A stretch of DNA of 38,071 bases, taken from the NCBI GenBank assembly GCA_022760355.1, contig JALEGB010000118.1:1-38071 (forward strand), in the 5' to 3' direction. Within the stretch, counting starts at the first letter, position 1. Each line of letters starts with the position of its first letter. The position numbers and the translations under genes are program-made. This document shows, piece by piece, positions 1-7,487 of the stretch. The notes below the pieces were generated by a model. The model did no database searches and had not been told where the DNA came from. It saw only the letters and a program-made list of their open reading frames with translations. Source of the DNA: Neomegalonema sp. Its GTDB lineage: Bacteria; Pseudomonadota; Alphaproteobacteria; Rhodobacterales; Rhodobacteraceae.

Positions 1-40
1 TACGAAAAACACGCCGCAAACTTCCTCGCTCTAACAAAGA

Positions 41-66
41 TCGCAGCCATCCGAATTTGGCTGCGA
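41..66 (-). terminator. Putative terminator of ald
   Basis: A perfect 8-bp inverted repeat (TCGCAGCC / GGCTGCGA) with a 10-nt loop lies just past the ald stop codon. Read on the minus strand it is followed by a modest T-rich tract (TCTTTGTT). It is probably the transcription end of ald, although the T run is interrupted, so termination may be leaky. Confidence 0.5.
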
Positions 67-83
67 AATTATGAGTCCGTGTC

Positions 84-1190
84 CTAGGGTACGAACGGCT
101 GGTGCGCGAGACCAAGATCGCGCGCCACCGGCGCATAGGCGACTTCGCCTGCGTAAATATTCAATCCGGCCAGCAAATGGGGGTCATCCGCCAGCGCCTG
201 TCGCCAGCCCTTGTCCGCCAAGGCGATTGCATGGGGCAGGGTGGCGTTATTGAGCGCATAAGTTGATGTTCGCGCGACTGCGCCGGGCATGTTCGCGACG
301 CAGTAGTGGACGACGTCATCGATGATAAAGGTGGGGTCGTCATGGGTGGTGGGCCGGGAGGTTTCGAAGCAGCCGCCCTGATCAATCGCCACATCCACCA
401 GAACTGCGCCGCGTTTCATCTGACTGATCATCTCCCGCGTGACAAGTTTCGGCGCGGCGGCGCCGGGGATCAGCACGGCGCCGATCACGAGATCCGCGCC
501 CAGCACGGTGTCGCGCAAGTTAGATGGATTGGAGAAGCGCGTTTTGGCGCGGGCGCCGAAATGCATCGCCAGTCGCTCCAGCGTCGCGGGCGCCCGGTCG
601 AGGATGGTCACGTCGGCTCCCAGACCAACGGCCATCTCCGCCGCGTTAAAGCCGACGACGCCGCCGCCGATAACCGCGACCTTAGCGGGCAGGACGCCCG
701 GCGCGCCGCCGAGCAGCACGCCGCGGCCGCCATGCCTGCGCTCGAGCGTCGTCGCCCCTGCTTGAATGGACAGCCGCCCCGCGACCTGGCTCATGGGTTT
801 GAGCAGCGGCAGGCCGCCATCGGCGTCCGTTACCGTTTCGTAGGCGATGCAGGTCGCGCCGGAGGCGCGAAGCTCCTCAGTTTGCGCCGGGTCTGAGGCG
901 AGGTGCAGATAGGTGAAGAGCAGATGATCCGGCCGCAGCATCGCGCGCTCCTCAGGCTGAGGCTCCTTCACCTTCACGATCATCTCAGCGAAATCGAACA
1001 CGTCCTTCGCCGTCGGCGCGATCTTGGCGCCCTCGGCGATATAGGCGTCATCCGTCGCCGCTATGCCGAGGCCCGCGCCCGTTTCCACCATGACTTCATG
1101 TCCGTGGACGACCAGCAGCCCGACGCTTTCCGGCGTCAACCCAACCCGGTATTCGTGGTTCTTGATTTCCTTCGGAACGCCGATGCGCAT
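84..1190 (-). CDS. ald: Alanine dehydrogenase
   Basis: This is a 368-aa protein, the usual length for NAD-dependent L-alanine dehydrogenase, which interconverts L-alanine and pyruvate plus ammonia in the cytoplasm. The N-terminus (MRIGVPKEIKNHEYRVGLTP) is the family signature, with the substrate-binding Arg and Lys region. The dinucleotide-binding glycine motif VAVIGGGVVGFNAAEMA sits near residues 168-185, followed by an acidic residue (ILDR) that favours NAD over NADP. The gene is monocistronic by appearance, with a hairpin after its stop and znuB ending 60 bp upstream. In related bacteria ald is often under Lrp/AsnC control, and an Lrp-type regulator lies 11 kb away, but no link is visible here. 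Identification is secure. Confidence 0.96.
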   Translation of the reverse strand: MRIGVPKEIKNHEYRVGLTPESVGLLVVHGHEVMVETGAGLGIAATDDAYIAEGAKIAPTAKDVFDFAEMIVKVKEPQPEERAMLRPDHLLFTYLHLASDPAQTEELRASGATCIAYETVTDADGGLPLLKPMSQVAGRLSIQAGATTLERRHGGRGVLLGGAPGVLPAKVAVIGGGVVGFNAAEMAVGLGADVTILDRAPATLERLAMHFGARAKTRFSNPSNLRDTVLGADLVIGAVLIPGAAAPKLVTREMISQMKRGAVLVDVAIDQGGCFETSRPTTHDDPTFIIDDVVHYCVANMPGAVARTSTYALNNATLPHAIALADKGWRQALADDPHLLAGLNIYAGEVAYAPVARDLGLAHQPFVP

Positions 1191-1249
1191 GTGCCTCTCC
1201 TATCGAACGATGTCGAAGAGTGCCGACGATAGCAGCATTTCACAACCGC

Positions 1250-2074
1250 TTATAACCGTCTTCGCAGCGCGTCCAAGCCGACGATCAGCGCGAAGAAGAC
1301 GAAAAGGGCGGTCACCATGCTGGGGCCGGTGGGCGTATCGAAATGAGCGGAGGCGGCAAGACCCAGCGCGGTTCCCGCTACTCCGAGCATACTGGCGATA
1401 GCGGCCATCATTTCAGGCCGCGACGACAGCGGTCGGGCGGCGGCGGCAGGCAGGATCAGCAGCGCCGTCGCCAACAGCAGCCCGACAAGCCGCATCGCCA
1501 ACGCCACGTAAATAGCCAGCGCAATCATCAGGGCGATTTGGGCAAGGCGGGGCCTGTCGCCCTCCGCGGCGGCGAGCTCCGGGCTGAGGGTGGAGTTGAG
1601 CAGGCGCCGCCAGAACCACACAATCAGTGTCAGACCAACAAATGCGGCGGCGGCGTAGGCGCCAATTTCGCTTGGCGACGCCGCCAACGGGTCGCCCGTA
1701 AAGAGATAGGCTTCCAAATCCGGAGCGCCGAAGCCGGCGAGGCTGACCGCCACCAGCGCGATCGCGAGCGCAGCGTGGGAGAGGGCGCCCAGGGCCGCAT
1801 CAGGCGCGAGACGGCCGCTGATCGCCAACAGGCCGGCGCCGGTCGCCACCGCAAAGGCGACGAAGAATGCGCCGATCCAAATCGGCAAGGAGAAGATCAG
1901 CCCGAGCGCGACGCCTAGCAGCGCCGCATGCGCGGTCGCATCGCCCAGATAGGCCATACGGCGCCACAGGGCGAAGCAACCCAGCGGTCCGGCGAGCGCC
2001 GCCGCGGCCGCGCCGGCGAGGGCGGCGCGAAGCATGAAAGCCCCGCCGAAAAATGCGTAAAATTCGTCCATCAC
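1250..2074 (-). CDS. znuB: Zinc ABC transporter, membrane permease
   Basis: This 274-aa polytopic membrane protein is of the ABC-3 family (ZnuB/TroC/MntB type). Hydrophobic helices run through its whole length, with the typical N-terminal segment GPLGCFALWRRMAYLGDATAHAALLG. It would form the inner-membrane channel for zinc taken up from a periplasmic binding protein. The reading frame overlaps the znuC stop by a few bases (GTGA arrangement; an ATG also lies at 2071), which indicates translational coupling with the ATPase gene. No znuA (periplasmic Zn-binding protein) is present on either side, so it must be encoded elsewhere. Manganese or iron as substrate cannot be excluded from the permease alone. 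The Zur-like box upstream of znuC and the His-rich ATPase tail support zinc. Confidence 0.92.
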   Translation of the reverse strand: MMDEFYAFFGGAFMLRAALAGAAAAALAGPLGCFALWRRMAYLGDATAHAALLGVALGLIFSLPIWIGAFFVAFAVATGAGLLAISGRLAPDAALGALSHAALAIALVAVSLAGFGAPDLEAYLFTGDPLAASPSEIGAYAAAAFVGLTLIVWFWRRLLNSTLSPELAAAEGDRPRLAQIALMIALAIYVALAMRLVGLLLATALLILPAAAARPLSSRPEMMAAIASMLGVAGTALGLAASAHFDTPTGPSMVTALFVFFALIVGLDALRRRL

Positions 2075-2853
2075 CGCCGCCCGACCGCTTGGTGCGTATG
2101 ATCGTGGTGATGCTGATAGACTGCGAGCGCGTCTGCGTCCTCAGCGCCAATCAGCTTGCGATATTCAGGGTGGGTTTCGACATCTTCGGGCGCGCCGGCG
2201 CAGCAGATATGTCCGTTTACGCACAACACCCTGTCAGACGCCGCCATCACGACGGTGAGATCATGGCTCACAAGGAGCACTGACAGCTCCGCCTCCGCGC
2301 TGCGGATTTCTGCGAGCATGCGGTAAAACTCCGCGACGCCCTGTTGGTCCAGGCCGCGGGTCGGCTCATCGAGCGCGAGCAAATTGGGGGCGCGCAGAAG
2401 GGCGCGCGCAAGTAGGGCGCGCTGGGTCTCGCCGCCAGACAGATCCGCCAACTGGCGACGGGCCAGACGCAGGGCGCCGACGCGATCCAGCGCCTGCTCA
2501 CGCTGCCGACGAGTGCTGCGGGCGCCGAGCGCGAGGAACCCGTCGACATCGAGCGGCATAACCCGATCGACCGCGAGTTTCTGCGGCGCGTAGCCCACCC
2601 GCAAGCCGTGCGCGCGCTCGACCCGTCCTGCAGAAATGGGGCGCGCGCCGATCAGGCATCTGGTCAATGTTGTTTTGCCGCCGCCATTGGGGCCTACGAT
2701 GGTGACGATTTCGCCTCGAGCGATGGTCAGATTGACCCCGCGTAAGATGGTTTCGCCATGATCGCCTTTGGCGGAGACGTTATGCGCGACGATGAGCGGC
2801 GCGCTTGCGGCCAAGTCCGGCGCGGCAGAGGCAGTGGCTAGCGATAGCGCCAT
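2071..2853 (-). CDS. znuC: Zinc ABC transporter, ATP-binding protein
   Basis: This is the ABC ATPase partner of znuB. Visible motifs in order are Walker A (GPNGGGKTT), signature (LSGGETQR), Walker B (LLALDEP) and the H-loop (VLLVSHD). The C-terminus is rich in histidine (HHHDHTH), as is common in ZnuC and possibly metal-sensing. The open frame extends upstream to 2955, but the extra N-terminal residues do not look like ABC sequence. The ATG at 2853 gives a protein of about 260 aa, the normal family size, and leaves the Zur-like operator outside the coding sequence. The start is therefore inferred. Repression by Zur in zinc-replete cells is likely from the box at 2940-2954. Confidence 0.93.
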   Translation of the reverse strand: MALSLATASAAPDLAASAPLIVAHNVSAKGDHGETILRGVNLTIARGEIVTIVGPNGGGKTTLTRCLIGARPISAGRVERAHGLRVGYAPQKLAVDRVMPLDVDGFLALGARSTRRQREQALDRVGALRLARRQLADLSGGETQRALLARALLRAPNLLALDEPTRGLDQQGVAEFYRMLAEIRSAEAELSVLLVSHDLTVVMAASDRVLCVNGHICCAGAPEDVETHPEYRKLIGAEDADALAVYQHHHDHTHQAVGRR

Positions 2854-2939
2854 AAGGGCCTTCGACCTGTATGAGACGATCTGCGCTGGCTGGCGATCGG
2901 ATTGGGGGCGAGCTAAGCTCTGATGGCTCAGACCGATCA

Positions 2940-2954
2940 TGTTACAGTATAACA
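2940..2954 (-). promoter_or_regulatory. Zur-type zinc operator
   Basis: The 15-bp dyad TGTTACAGTATAACA has perfect TGTTA/TAACA arms. It closely resembles the Zur boxes known upstream of znu genes in Alphaproteobacteria. It lies about 86 bp upstream of the chosen znuC start and in the divergent region facing the oxidoreductase gene at 3041, so it could influence both promoters. Family and position support the assignment; binding is inferred. Confidence 0.7.
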
Positions 2955-3040
2955 ATTTGGCTGGGCGCCAAGGTTTGATTGCGTAGATCTGGTTGAGGGA
3001 CGTAAATCAGCACCAAAACAAATTGGGGCGAGAGCACAGA

Positions 3041-4162
3041 ATGCGGAGACTAATCTTGGCCGGCGGCGGGCATGCGCACGCGTTGGTTCTGGCGGCTTAT
3101 GCCGCGCAGCCTTTGTCAGATGTGGAGCTGATACTGATCTCCCCGGACACGCACGCGCCCTACACTGGGATGCTGCCTGGCGTTGTCGCGGGTCACTATC
3201 GCGACGAACAACATCAGATTAATTTAGCGCGCTTGGTCGAACGGGCGGGCGGCGTACAGCGGCTTGACCGGGTGGCGGAGCTGGATCCTGAGGCGAAAGA
3301 GCTGCGGCTGGAGAGCGGCGAGGCGATGGCCTATGACGTGTTGTCGCTGAATGTTGGCGCATTTTCCGGTCCGGTGGGCTTGATGGATCCGCGCGTTGCT
3401 CCGGTGAAACCCTTTGGTCGTTTCTTGCCGACATTGAACGAGTTTTTCGACGCTGCGGGAGAAGGACGCGTTCGGCCGCATGCGGCGGTGATCGGCGGTG
3501 GGCTCGGCGGGATGGAGCTGGCGTTCGCGATTGCGTTCCGGCTGCGCGGCGCGGCGGACGCTCGGGTCACGGTGTTGACGCGCGATGTCGAGCCGTTGAA
3601 TGAGCTGCCGCCACGGTTTCGTCGTCGGATTTTGGCGCGGGCGCCCAAGGCTGGCGTGGAGATCATCAGCAGTTTCGACGTGACGGCGGTCGAGGACGGC
3701 GCCGCAAAGTCTGCGGATGGCCGCGCCTTCGAGGCCGATTTTTTCGCCGCCGCCGCCGGCGTGCGCGCGGCGCCATGGGTCGCCGAGTCCGGCATGGCGT
3801 GCGATCCGGCCGGCTTTGCTCACGTGAAGTCCACCCTCGCCGCGCTGGGGTTCTGGGATCACTTCGCTGCGGGCGACGCCGCCTCGCTGATCGCGTCGCC
3901 ACGGCCGAAGTCGGGGGTGTTCGCTGTTCGCCAGGCGCCTGTGCTCGCGCATAATTTGCGACAGGCGATCGCGAGCGGCGGTCCCGGCGCGGAAATGAAC
4001 TATCGCGCCTATCATCCGCAGAAGGACTATCTGAAGCTGGTGTCGCTCGGCGCGCGCCGCGCCATCGCGGAGAAGCGCGGGGTGGTTATGGAGGGGCGTT
4101 GGGTCTGGTCGCTGAAGGACCGGATTGATCGCGCCTTTATGGCTAAGCTGGGCGGCGCCTAA
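3041..4162 (+). CDS. FAD/NAD-dependent oxidoreductase, SelD N-terminus-like family
   Basis: This 373-aa flavoprotein is of the NDH-2-like pyridine nucleotide-disulfide oxidoreductase superfamily. It matches the subgroup that elsewhere occurs fused to the N-terminus of selenophosphate synthase SelD. The FAD-binding motif is at the extreme N-terminus (LILAGGGHAHALVL), followed by the family stretch HAPYTGMLPGVVAGHY. The NAD(P)-binding motif AVIGGGLGGMELAFA is near residues 146-160, and the C-terminus is DRIDRAFM. No SelD domain follows. The start at 3041 is chosen because FAD-fold homology begins immediately. It is first in a plus-strand run with folB, folK and a DHPS paralogue, starting 20-odd bp before folB, which suggests it acts on a pterin or supplies redox chemistry to that pathway. 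That role is inference. Confidence 0.82.
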   Translation: MRRLILAGGGHAHALVLAAYAAQPLSDVELILISPDTHAPYTGMLPGVVAGHYRDEQHQINLARLVERAGGVQRLDRVAELDPEAKELRLESGEAMAYDVLSLNVGAFSGPVGLMDPRVAPVKPFGRFLPTLNEFFDAAGEGRVRPHAAVIGGGLGGMELAFAIAFRLRGAADARVTVLTRDVEPLNELPPRFRRRILARAPKAGVEIISSFDVTAVEDGAAKSADGRAFEADFFAAAAGVRAAPWVAESGMACDPAGFAHVKSTLAALGFWDHFAAGDAASLIASPRPKSGVFAVRQAPVLAHNLRQAIASGGPGAEMNYRAYHPQKDYLKLVSLGARRAIAEKRGVVMEGRWVWSLKDRIDRAFMAKLGGA

Positions 4163-4184
4163 CCGTTCGCATATGGGAGGGATG

Positions 4185-4604
4185 ATGGACCCGTATCTCT
4201 TGCCGGATCTCGCCGCCACGAAGGCTTCCGGCGCCGCGCCGCGCTATGACATCGTCGAAATTCGGGGGCTCCGATTGCCATTTATGATCGGCGTTTTTGA
4301 GTTTGAGAAGCACCGGCCGCAATCCGTTGTGATTGATGTCGCGATGGCGGTCGATCCGGCGGTGCGGCGGGCGGGCGATTATGTGTCCTACGCGCCGGTG
4401 GCTGATCTCGCCATCTCCCTGTCAAAAGCCGAAGAGCATATCGAGCTGGTCGAGACGCTGGCGGAGAAGCTGTTGGCGCAGGCGCTCGCTGATACGCGCG
4501 TGGCGCGCGCGCGCGTCTCAGTGATGAAGGCGGACATATACCCGCAGGCGGATGCGGTCGGGGTTACGATCGAGGGGCTGCAGAGCGATCGGGGCGCTGC
4601 GTGA
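4185..4604 (+). CDS. folB: Dihydroneopterin aldolase family protein
   Basis: This small FolB-fold protein of about 139 aa would cleave 7,8-dihydroneopterin to 6-hydroxymethyl-dihydropterin plus glycolaldehyde, or act as the related epimerase. The recognisable stretch is VEIRGLRLPFMIGVFEFEKHRPQSVVIDVAM, which includes the conserved Gly-Val/Ile-x-x-x-E element, with VETLAEKLLAQAL further on. The frame is open from 4125, inside the preceding gene. A GGGAGGG ribosome-binding site at 4175-4181 favours ATG 4185 (4182 is also possible). Its stop overlaps the folK start as GTGA, so the two are translationally coupled. Given the unusual DHPS downstream, its product may feed a pterin other than folate. 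Confidence 0.88.
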   Translation: MDPYLLPDLAATKASGAAPRYDIVEIRGLRLPFMIGVFEFEKHRPQSVVIDVAMAVDPAVRRAGDYVSYAPVADLAISLSKAEEHIELVETLAEKLLAQALADTRVARARVSVMKADIYPQADAVGVTIEGLQSDRGAA

Positions 4605-5137
4605 GTGCGGCGCATGTGACCGCCTATATCGGGCTTGGCGCAAATCTGGGCGATCGCCTGGCGGCTTTGCAGGGCGCAGTCGCCGCGCTGCGCGCAGAGC
4701 ATTCCGTGGCGGCGGTCGTGCTTTCGCCCTTATACGAGACCGCGCCGGTTGGAGGGCCGGAAGGGCAAGGGCGCTATCTCAACGCCGCGGCGAAAATCGA
4801 TACGACGCTCAAGCCGATGGCGCTGCTTGATGTGTTGCAGTCGATTGAGGCGGCGCATCATCGTACGCGAGAGGTGCGTTGGGGCCCGCGCACGCTTGAT
4901 CTCGATATTTTAATCTACGGTGAAGAGGTCATCACGTCAGATCGCCTTATCTTGCCCCATCCGAGGCTGCAGGATCGTCGGTTCGTCTTGGCGCCGCTGG
5001 CCGACATTGCGGCGGGGGTGGCGCATCCAACCCTGTGCTGGACGATTGGCGAGCTGCTGGAAAAGCTAGACCCAAGCGATGTTGGCGATATCTCGCGCGT
5101 GGCGTTGGAATGGCCTCGGCGTGATGACGAGCTGTAA
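4601..5137 (+). CDS. folK: 6-hydroxymethyl-7,8-dihydropterin pyrophosphokinase
   Basis: At 178 aa this is a typical HPPK. It would transfer pyrophosphate from ATP to 6-hydroxymethyl-dihydropterin, the step before dihydropteroate synthase. Family signatures are clear: YIGLGANLGDRLAALQGAV at the N-terminus, SPLYETAPVGGPEGQGRYLNAA, then the Mg/ATP motif GPRTLDLDILIYG and LPHPRLQDRRFVLAPL. The start codon is GTG, overlapping the folB stop (GTGA), and the downstream DHPS-like gene starts 12 bp past the stop. All active-site elements look intact, in contrast to the next gene. Confidence 0.95.
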   Translation: MSAAHVTAYIGLGANLGDRLAALQGAVAALRAEHSVAAVVLSPLYETAPVGGPEGQGRYLNAAAKIDTTLKPMALLDVLQSIEAAHHRTREVRWGPRTLDLDILIYGEEVITSDRLILPHPRLQDRRFVLAPLADIAAGVAHPTLCWTIGELLEKLDPSDVGDISRVALEWPRRDDEL

Positions 5138-5148
5138 GGGGTAGGGGC

Positions 5149-6069
5149 GTGAGTGGGACTGCGGGACTGATTTCACCGGATTTTTTAGCGCCGCTCTGGC
5201 GCGCTCAGGAGGCGGCGCTGCAGGCGCCGATCCGCCCCCTGAGTTTTCCACGGTTTGGCGCGACCTTTGAGGATCGCGCCTATCAGATGGGGGTGATCAA
5301 TCTAAGCCGCGACAGCTCCTATCGGGAGAGCATCGCGCTCAGCTTGGATCAAGCAATGCGTCGCGCCGGCAAGATGGTGATTGACGGGGCCCGGATCATT
5401 GACGTTGGCGCGGAGTCTACCGGGGTGGGGACCGCTCGGATAGACGAGTATGGACAGAAGTCCTTGCTGCTGCCCGTGGTGCAGGCGCTTGCCTCTGAGG
5501 GCATTCTCACATCGGTCGATACGTATCTGCCGGAGGTCGCCGAGGCTGCGCTTCGGTGCGGGGCCGGGGTGATCAATCTGACCGGGCGCAATGATGATCC
5601 GGCTTTCTACCGCATGATTGCGCGGGCCGAGGCGGGGGTCATCATCTGTTACACGCCCGGGGAACATGGCCGCTCCGATGTCGCGCCGCCGGGGCGGGAT
5701 GAATTGATTGCAGCCCAATTGGACTATCTGCGCGGCGCGGTGTCGATTGCGGAAAAGGCGGGGGTGGAGCGGATTTGGGTCGATCCTGGCATGGGCGTCG
5801 GCTACTACCACGCGTTGCCAGACGGGCCGCGCCGCATTCGCCATCAGCTTGAGAACACGTTGCAAGCTTTTCGGTTTCGCACGCTGGGCTGGCCGGTTTG
5901 CGTCACCATGGCGTCGCCGGTGGCGATGTTCGGGGATGAGGTCCGCTCCGCGGAGACGTGCTTTGCGACTTTGGCCATGCTGGCGAAAGTCAATCTGATC
6001 CGCAGCCATGAGGCCGGCCGCGTCCAGCCGGTGCTGGACACGCAGGATATTCGGCTGGATCTTCCCTGA
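5149..6069 (+). CDS. Divergent dihydropteroate synthase paralogue
   Basis: This 306-aa TIM-barrel protein of the DHPS (pterin-binding) family is not a canonical FolP. Retained elements are the pterin/Mg Asn in MGVINLSRDS (normally NVTPDSF), IIDVGAEST, SVDTY, the DPGMG loop Asp, and the terminal Arg-x-His in LIRSHEAGR. The normal INDVSG element reads INLTGRND. The Gly-Met-Ser-Arg-Lys-Ser loop, whose Lys contacts pterin and p-aminobenzoate in FolP, is replaced by CVTMASPVAMF. The start is GTG with a G-rich ribosome-binding site (AAGGGGTAGGGG), 12 bp after folK. It likely condenses or binds a pterin with something other than p-aminobenzoate, or is a non-catalytic pterin binder. The family is seen; the function is inference. 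Confidence 0.85.
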   Translation: MSGTAGLISPDFLAPLWRAQEAALQAPIRPLSFPRFGATFEDRAYQMGVINLSRDSSYRESIALSLDQAMRRAGKMVIDGARIIDVGAESTGVGTARIDEYGQKSLLLPVVQALASEGILTSVDTYLPEVAEAALRCGAGVINLTGRNDDPAFYRMIARAEAGVIICYTPGEHGRSDVAPPGRDELIAAQLDYLRGAVSIAEKAGVERIWVDPGMGVGYYHALPDGPRRIRHQLENTLQAFRFRTLGWPVCVTMASPVAMFGDEVRSAETCFATLAMLAKVNLIRSHEAGRVQPVLDTQDIRLDLP

Positions 6070-6101
6070 CCGCGGCGCCGATTGGGGGCGGCGGTGGCGG
6101 G

Positions 6102-6965
6102 TTAGAAGCCGCCGCTCAGCCGACTGTGCAGGATCAGCTCGGGGCGATATTCGAAGTGCATCCCATCATAATGGTGCCACTTGCCGCCCCAGATGAACCC
6201 GTACCGCTCAAAGATCTCAACGATCTCTTTTGGAATACGGTTGCGATAGTCGCCCACGCGCCCCGCCGGTTGGCCGGCCCAGCGCCAATAGCCGCCCAGC
6301 TTGGCGTTTAGGTCGAACGAGATTCCGTAGCTATGGGCGCTGAGGCGCTTCGTGCCGGCGATGACGCGCCATTTATAACTGCCGCCGATGCTTTTGAACG
6401 CGGCGTGGCTCAGCAAGCCGGCGCGCTCGATCGCGGCCAACGCCGCCGCCGCTTGGCACGCGACGCGCCGCCGCTTGGTAAAAACGAACAGCGGCCCGCG
6501 CCGCTTTTTTGCGCGTACTTTCGTCAGGCTGCGTTCGACATCCCGCCGTTCCGGCCCATACAGCGCCAGGAAAAACGGCTGATGGCGGATGCGGCCAGGG
6601 TCGTTCCAAGGCGTGCGGCGCGCATCCAGATCAAACTCCAGCGGATAGCGATAGCGAAACTGGTCGCGCACGCTGCCCGACTTCAGCGCTTCCTCCGCAG
6701 TGCGCTCAACCGCGTCATGCAGCGGCATCGCGGCGGCGCCGTCAATCACAACGCGGTTCTTCGCCATATCGACGGTAACGCCCGGATAAGCCAATTCCAG
6801 CGCGGCCGCGATGGGATCTTGTCCGCGCACGCCATCCAGAGGCGTGCGCATGAAGTCGACCGGATCGCAATCGCCGGGCTGGGCCAGCGTTTTGGTGGGA
6901 AGAAGCGCCAGCAACAACGCCGCTGCGCGCGCCTTTTCCCATAGTCTCCAAGCCAATTCGGCCAT
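6102..6965 (-). CDS. M15-family peptidoglycan peptidase, exported
   Basis: This zinc D,D-carboxypeptidase or endopeptidase of the M15 (VanY/endolysin-like) type has about 287 aa. The zinc motif is visible as LSAHSYGISFDLN near residue 210 (His and Asp ligands). The C-terminal HHYDGMHFEYRPEL near residue 268 supplies the third His. The N-terminus has a hydrophobic stretch (AAALLLALLPTKTLAQ) that looks like a cleavable signal peptide, so it acts in the periplasm on cell-wall peptides. The start at 6965 is preferred over 6983 because the signal peptide begins there. It is convergent with the DHPS-like gene. A secreted small protein lies upstream on the same strand; a common transcript is possible. 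Confidence 0.85.
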   Translation of the reverse strand: MAELAWRLWEKARAAALLLALLPTKTLAQPGDCDPVDFMRTPLDGVRGQDPIAAALELAYPGVTVDMAKNRVVIDGAAAMPLHDAVERTAEEALKSGSVRDQFRYRYPLEFDLDARRTPWNDPGRIRHQPFFLALYGPERRDVERSLTKVRAKKRRGPLFVFTKRRRVACQAAAALAAIERAGLLSHAAFKSIGGSYKWRVIAGTKRLSAHSYGISFDLNAKLGGYWRWAGQPAGRVGDYRNRIPKEIVEIFERYGFIWGGKWHHYDGMHFEYRPELILHSRLSGGF

Positions 6966-7001
6966 AGAGCCCCCCTTCCTCATCTGGTTTTACGCCGGCT
7001 G

Positions 7002-7385
7002 TTATTCGGCCCAGTCGACCCAGGCGTCATAGACTGCGCCGCCGCTGACCTCGGCGCGGACAATGATGGCGACGCCGCCGCGCTTAATTGCGCGCGCCAG
7101 ATCGCTTGGAATGCGGCCGCGGAGGGCGCGCCGCAGCGCCGAGCGGCGGGCTGGCGTATTGAAATAAGAATCATGCTGGTCGCCCGGATCGCGCAGCCCA
7201 AATTTGTGAACATGGGCGCGGTCCTGCTGCACGATGGCGGCGGCGCTGCCGAGGCGGACGCCGCTTGAATTATGGAGGTCGTCCACGCTGATATAGGTCT
7301 GATAGGTGATCGTGCGGGCGTGCGCGATCGCTGCAGAGGCGCAGATCAGCGCTGCGGCTAGGCTGGTGCGGATGAAAATCGTCAT
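7002..7385 (-). CDS. Small secreted protein of unknown function
   Basis: This 127-aa protein has a clear signal peptide (MTIFIRTSLAAALICASAAIAHA, cleavage likely after AHA), so it is probably periplasmic. The mature part contains DDLHNSSGVRLGSAAAIVQQDRA, which resembles short-chain secreted proteins described only as hypothetical in Alphaproteobacteria. No catalytic motif is recognisable. ATG 7385 is preceded by a good GAGGGAG ribosome-binding site. The stop is about 37 bp upstream of the M15 peptidase start on the same strand, so the two exported proteins may form an operon. I do not recognise the family. Confidence 0.7.
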   Translation of the reverse strand: MTIFIRTSLAAALICASAAIAHARTITYQTYISVDDLHNSSGVRLGSAAAIVQQDRAHVHKFGLRDPGDQHDSYFNTPARRSALRRALRGRIPSDLARAIKRGGVAIIVRAEVSGGAVYDAWVDWAE

Positions 7386-7487
7386 GTCAATCTCCCTCAA
7401 CTGGACGCGTTAAGCCTAGCGGCCAATGTTCATTTGCGCGACCGACAAACTGAAAAACAGGTCGATATTGAGATGGGAGAAGGGCGC

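Noticed and set aside
3224-4219. 331-codon minus-strand ORF
   Set aside because: It is antisense to the FAD oxidoreductase, with no recognisable motif and no ribosome-binding site.
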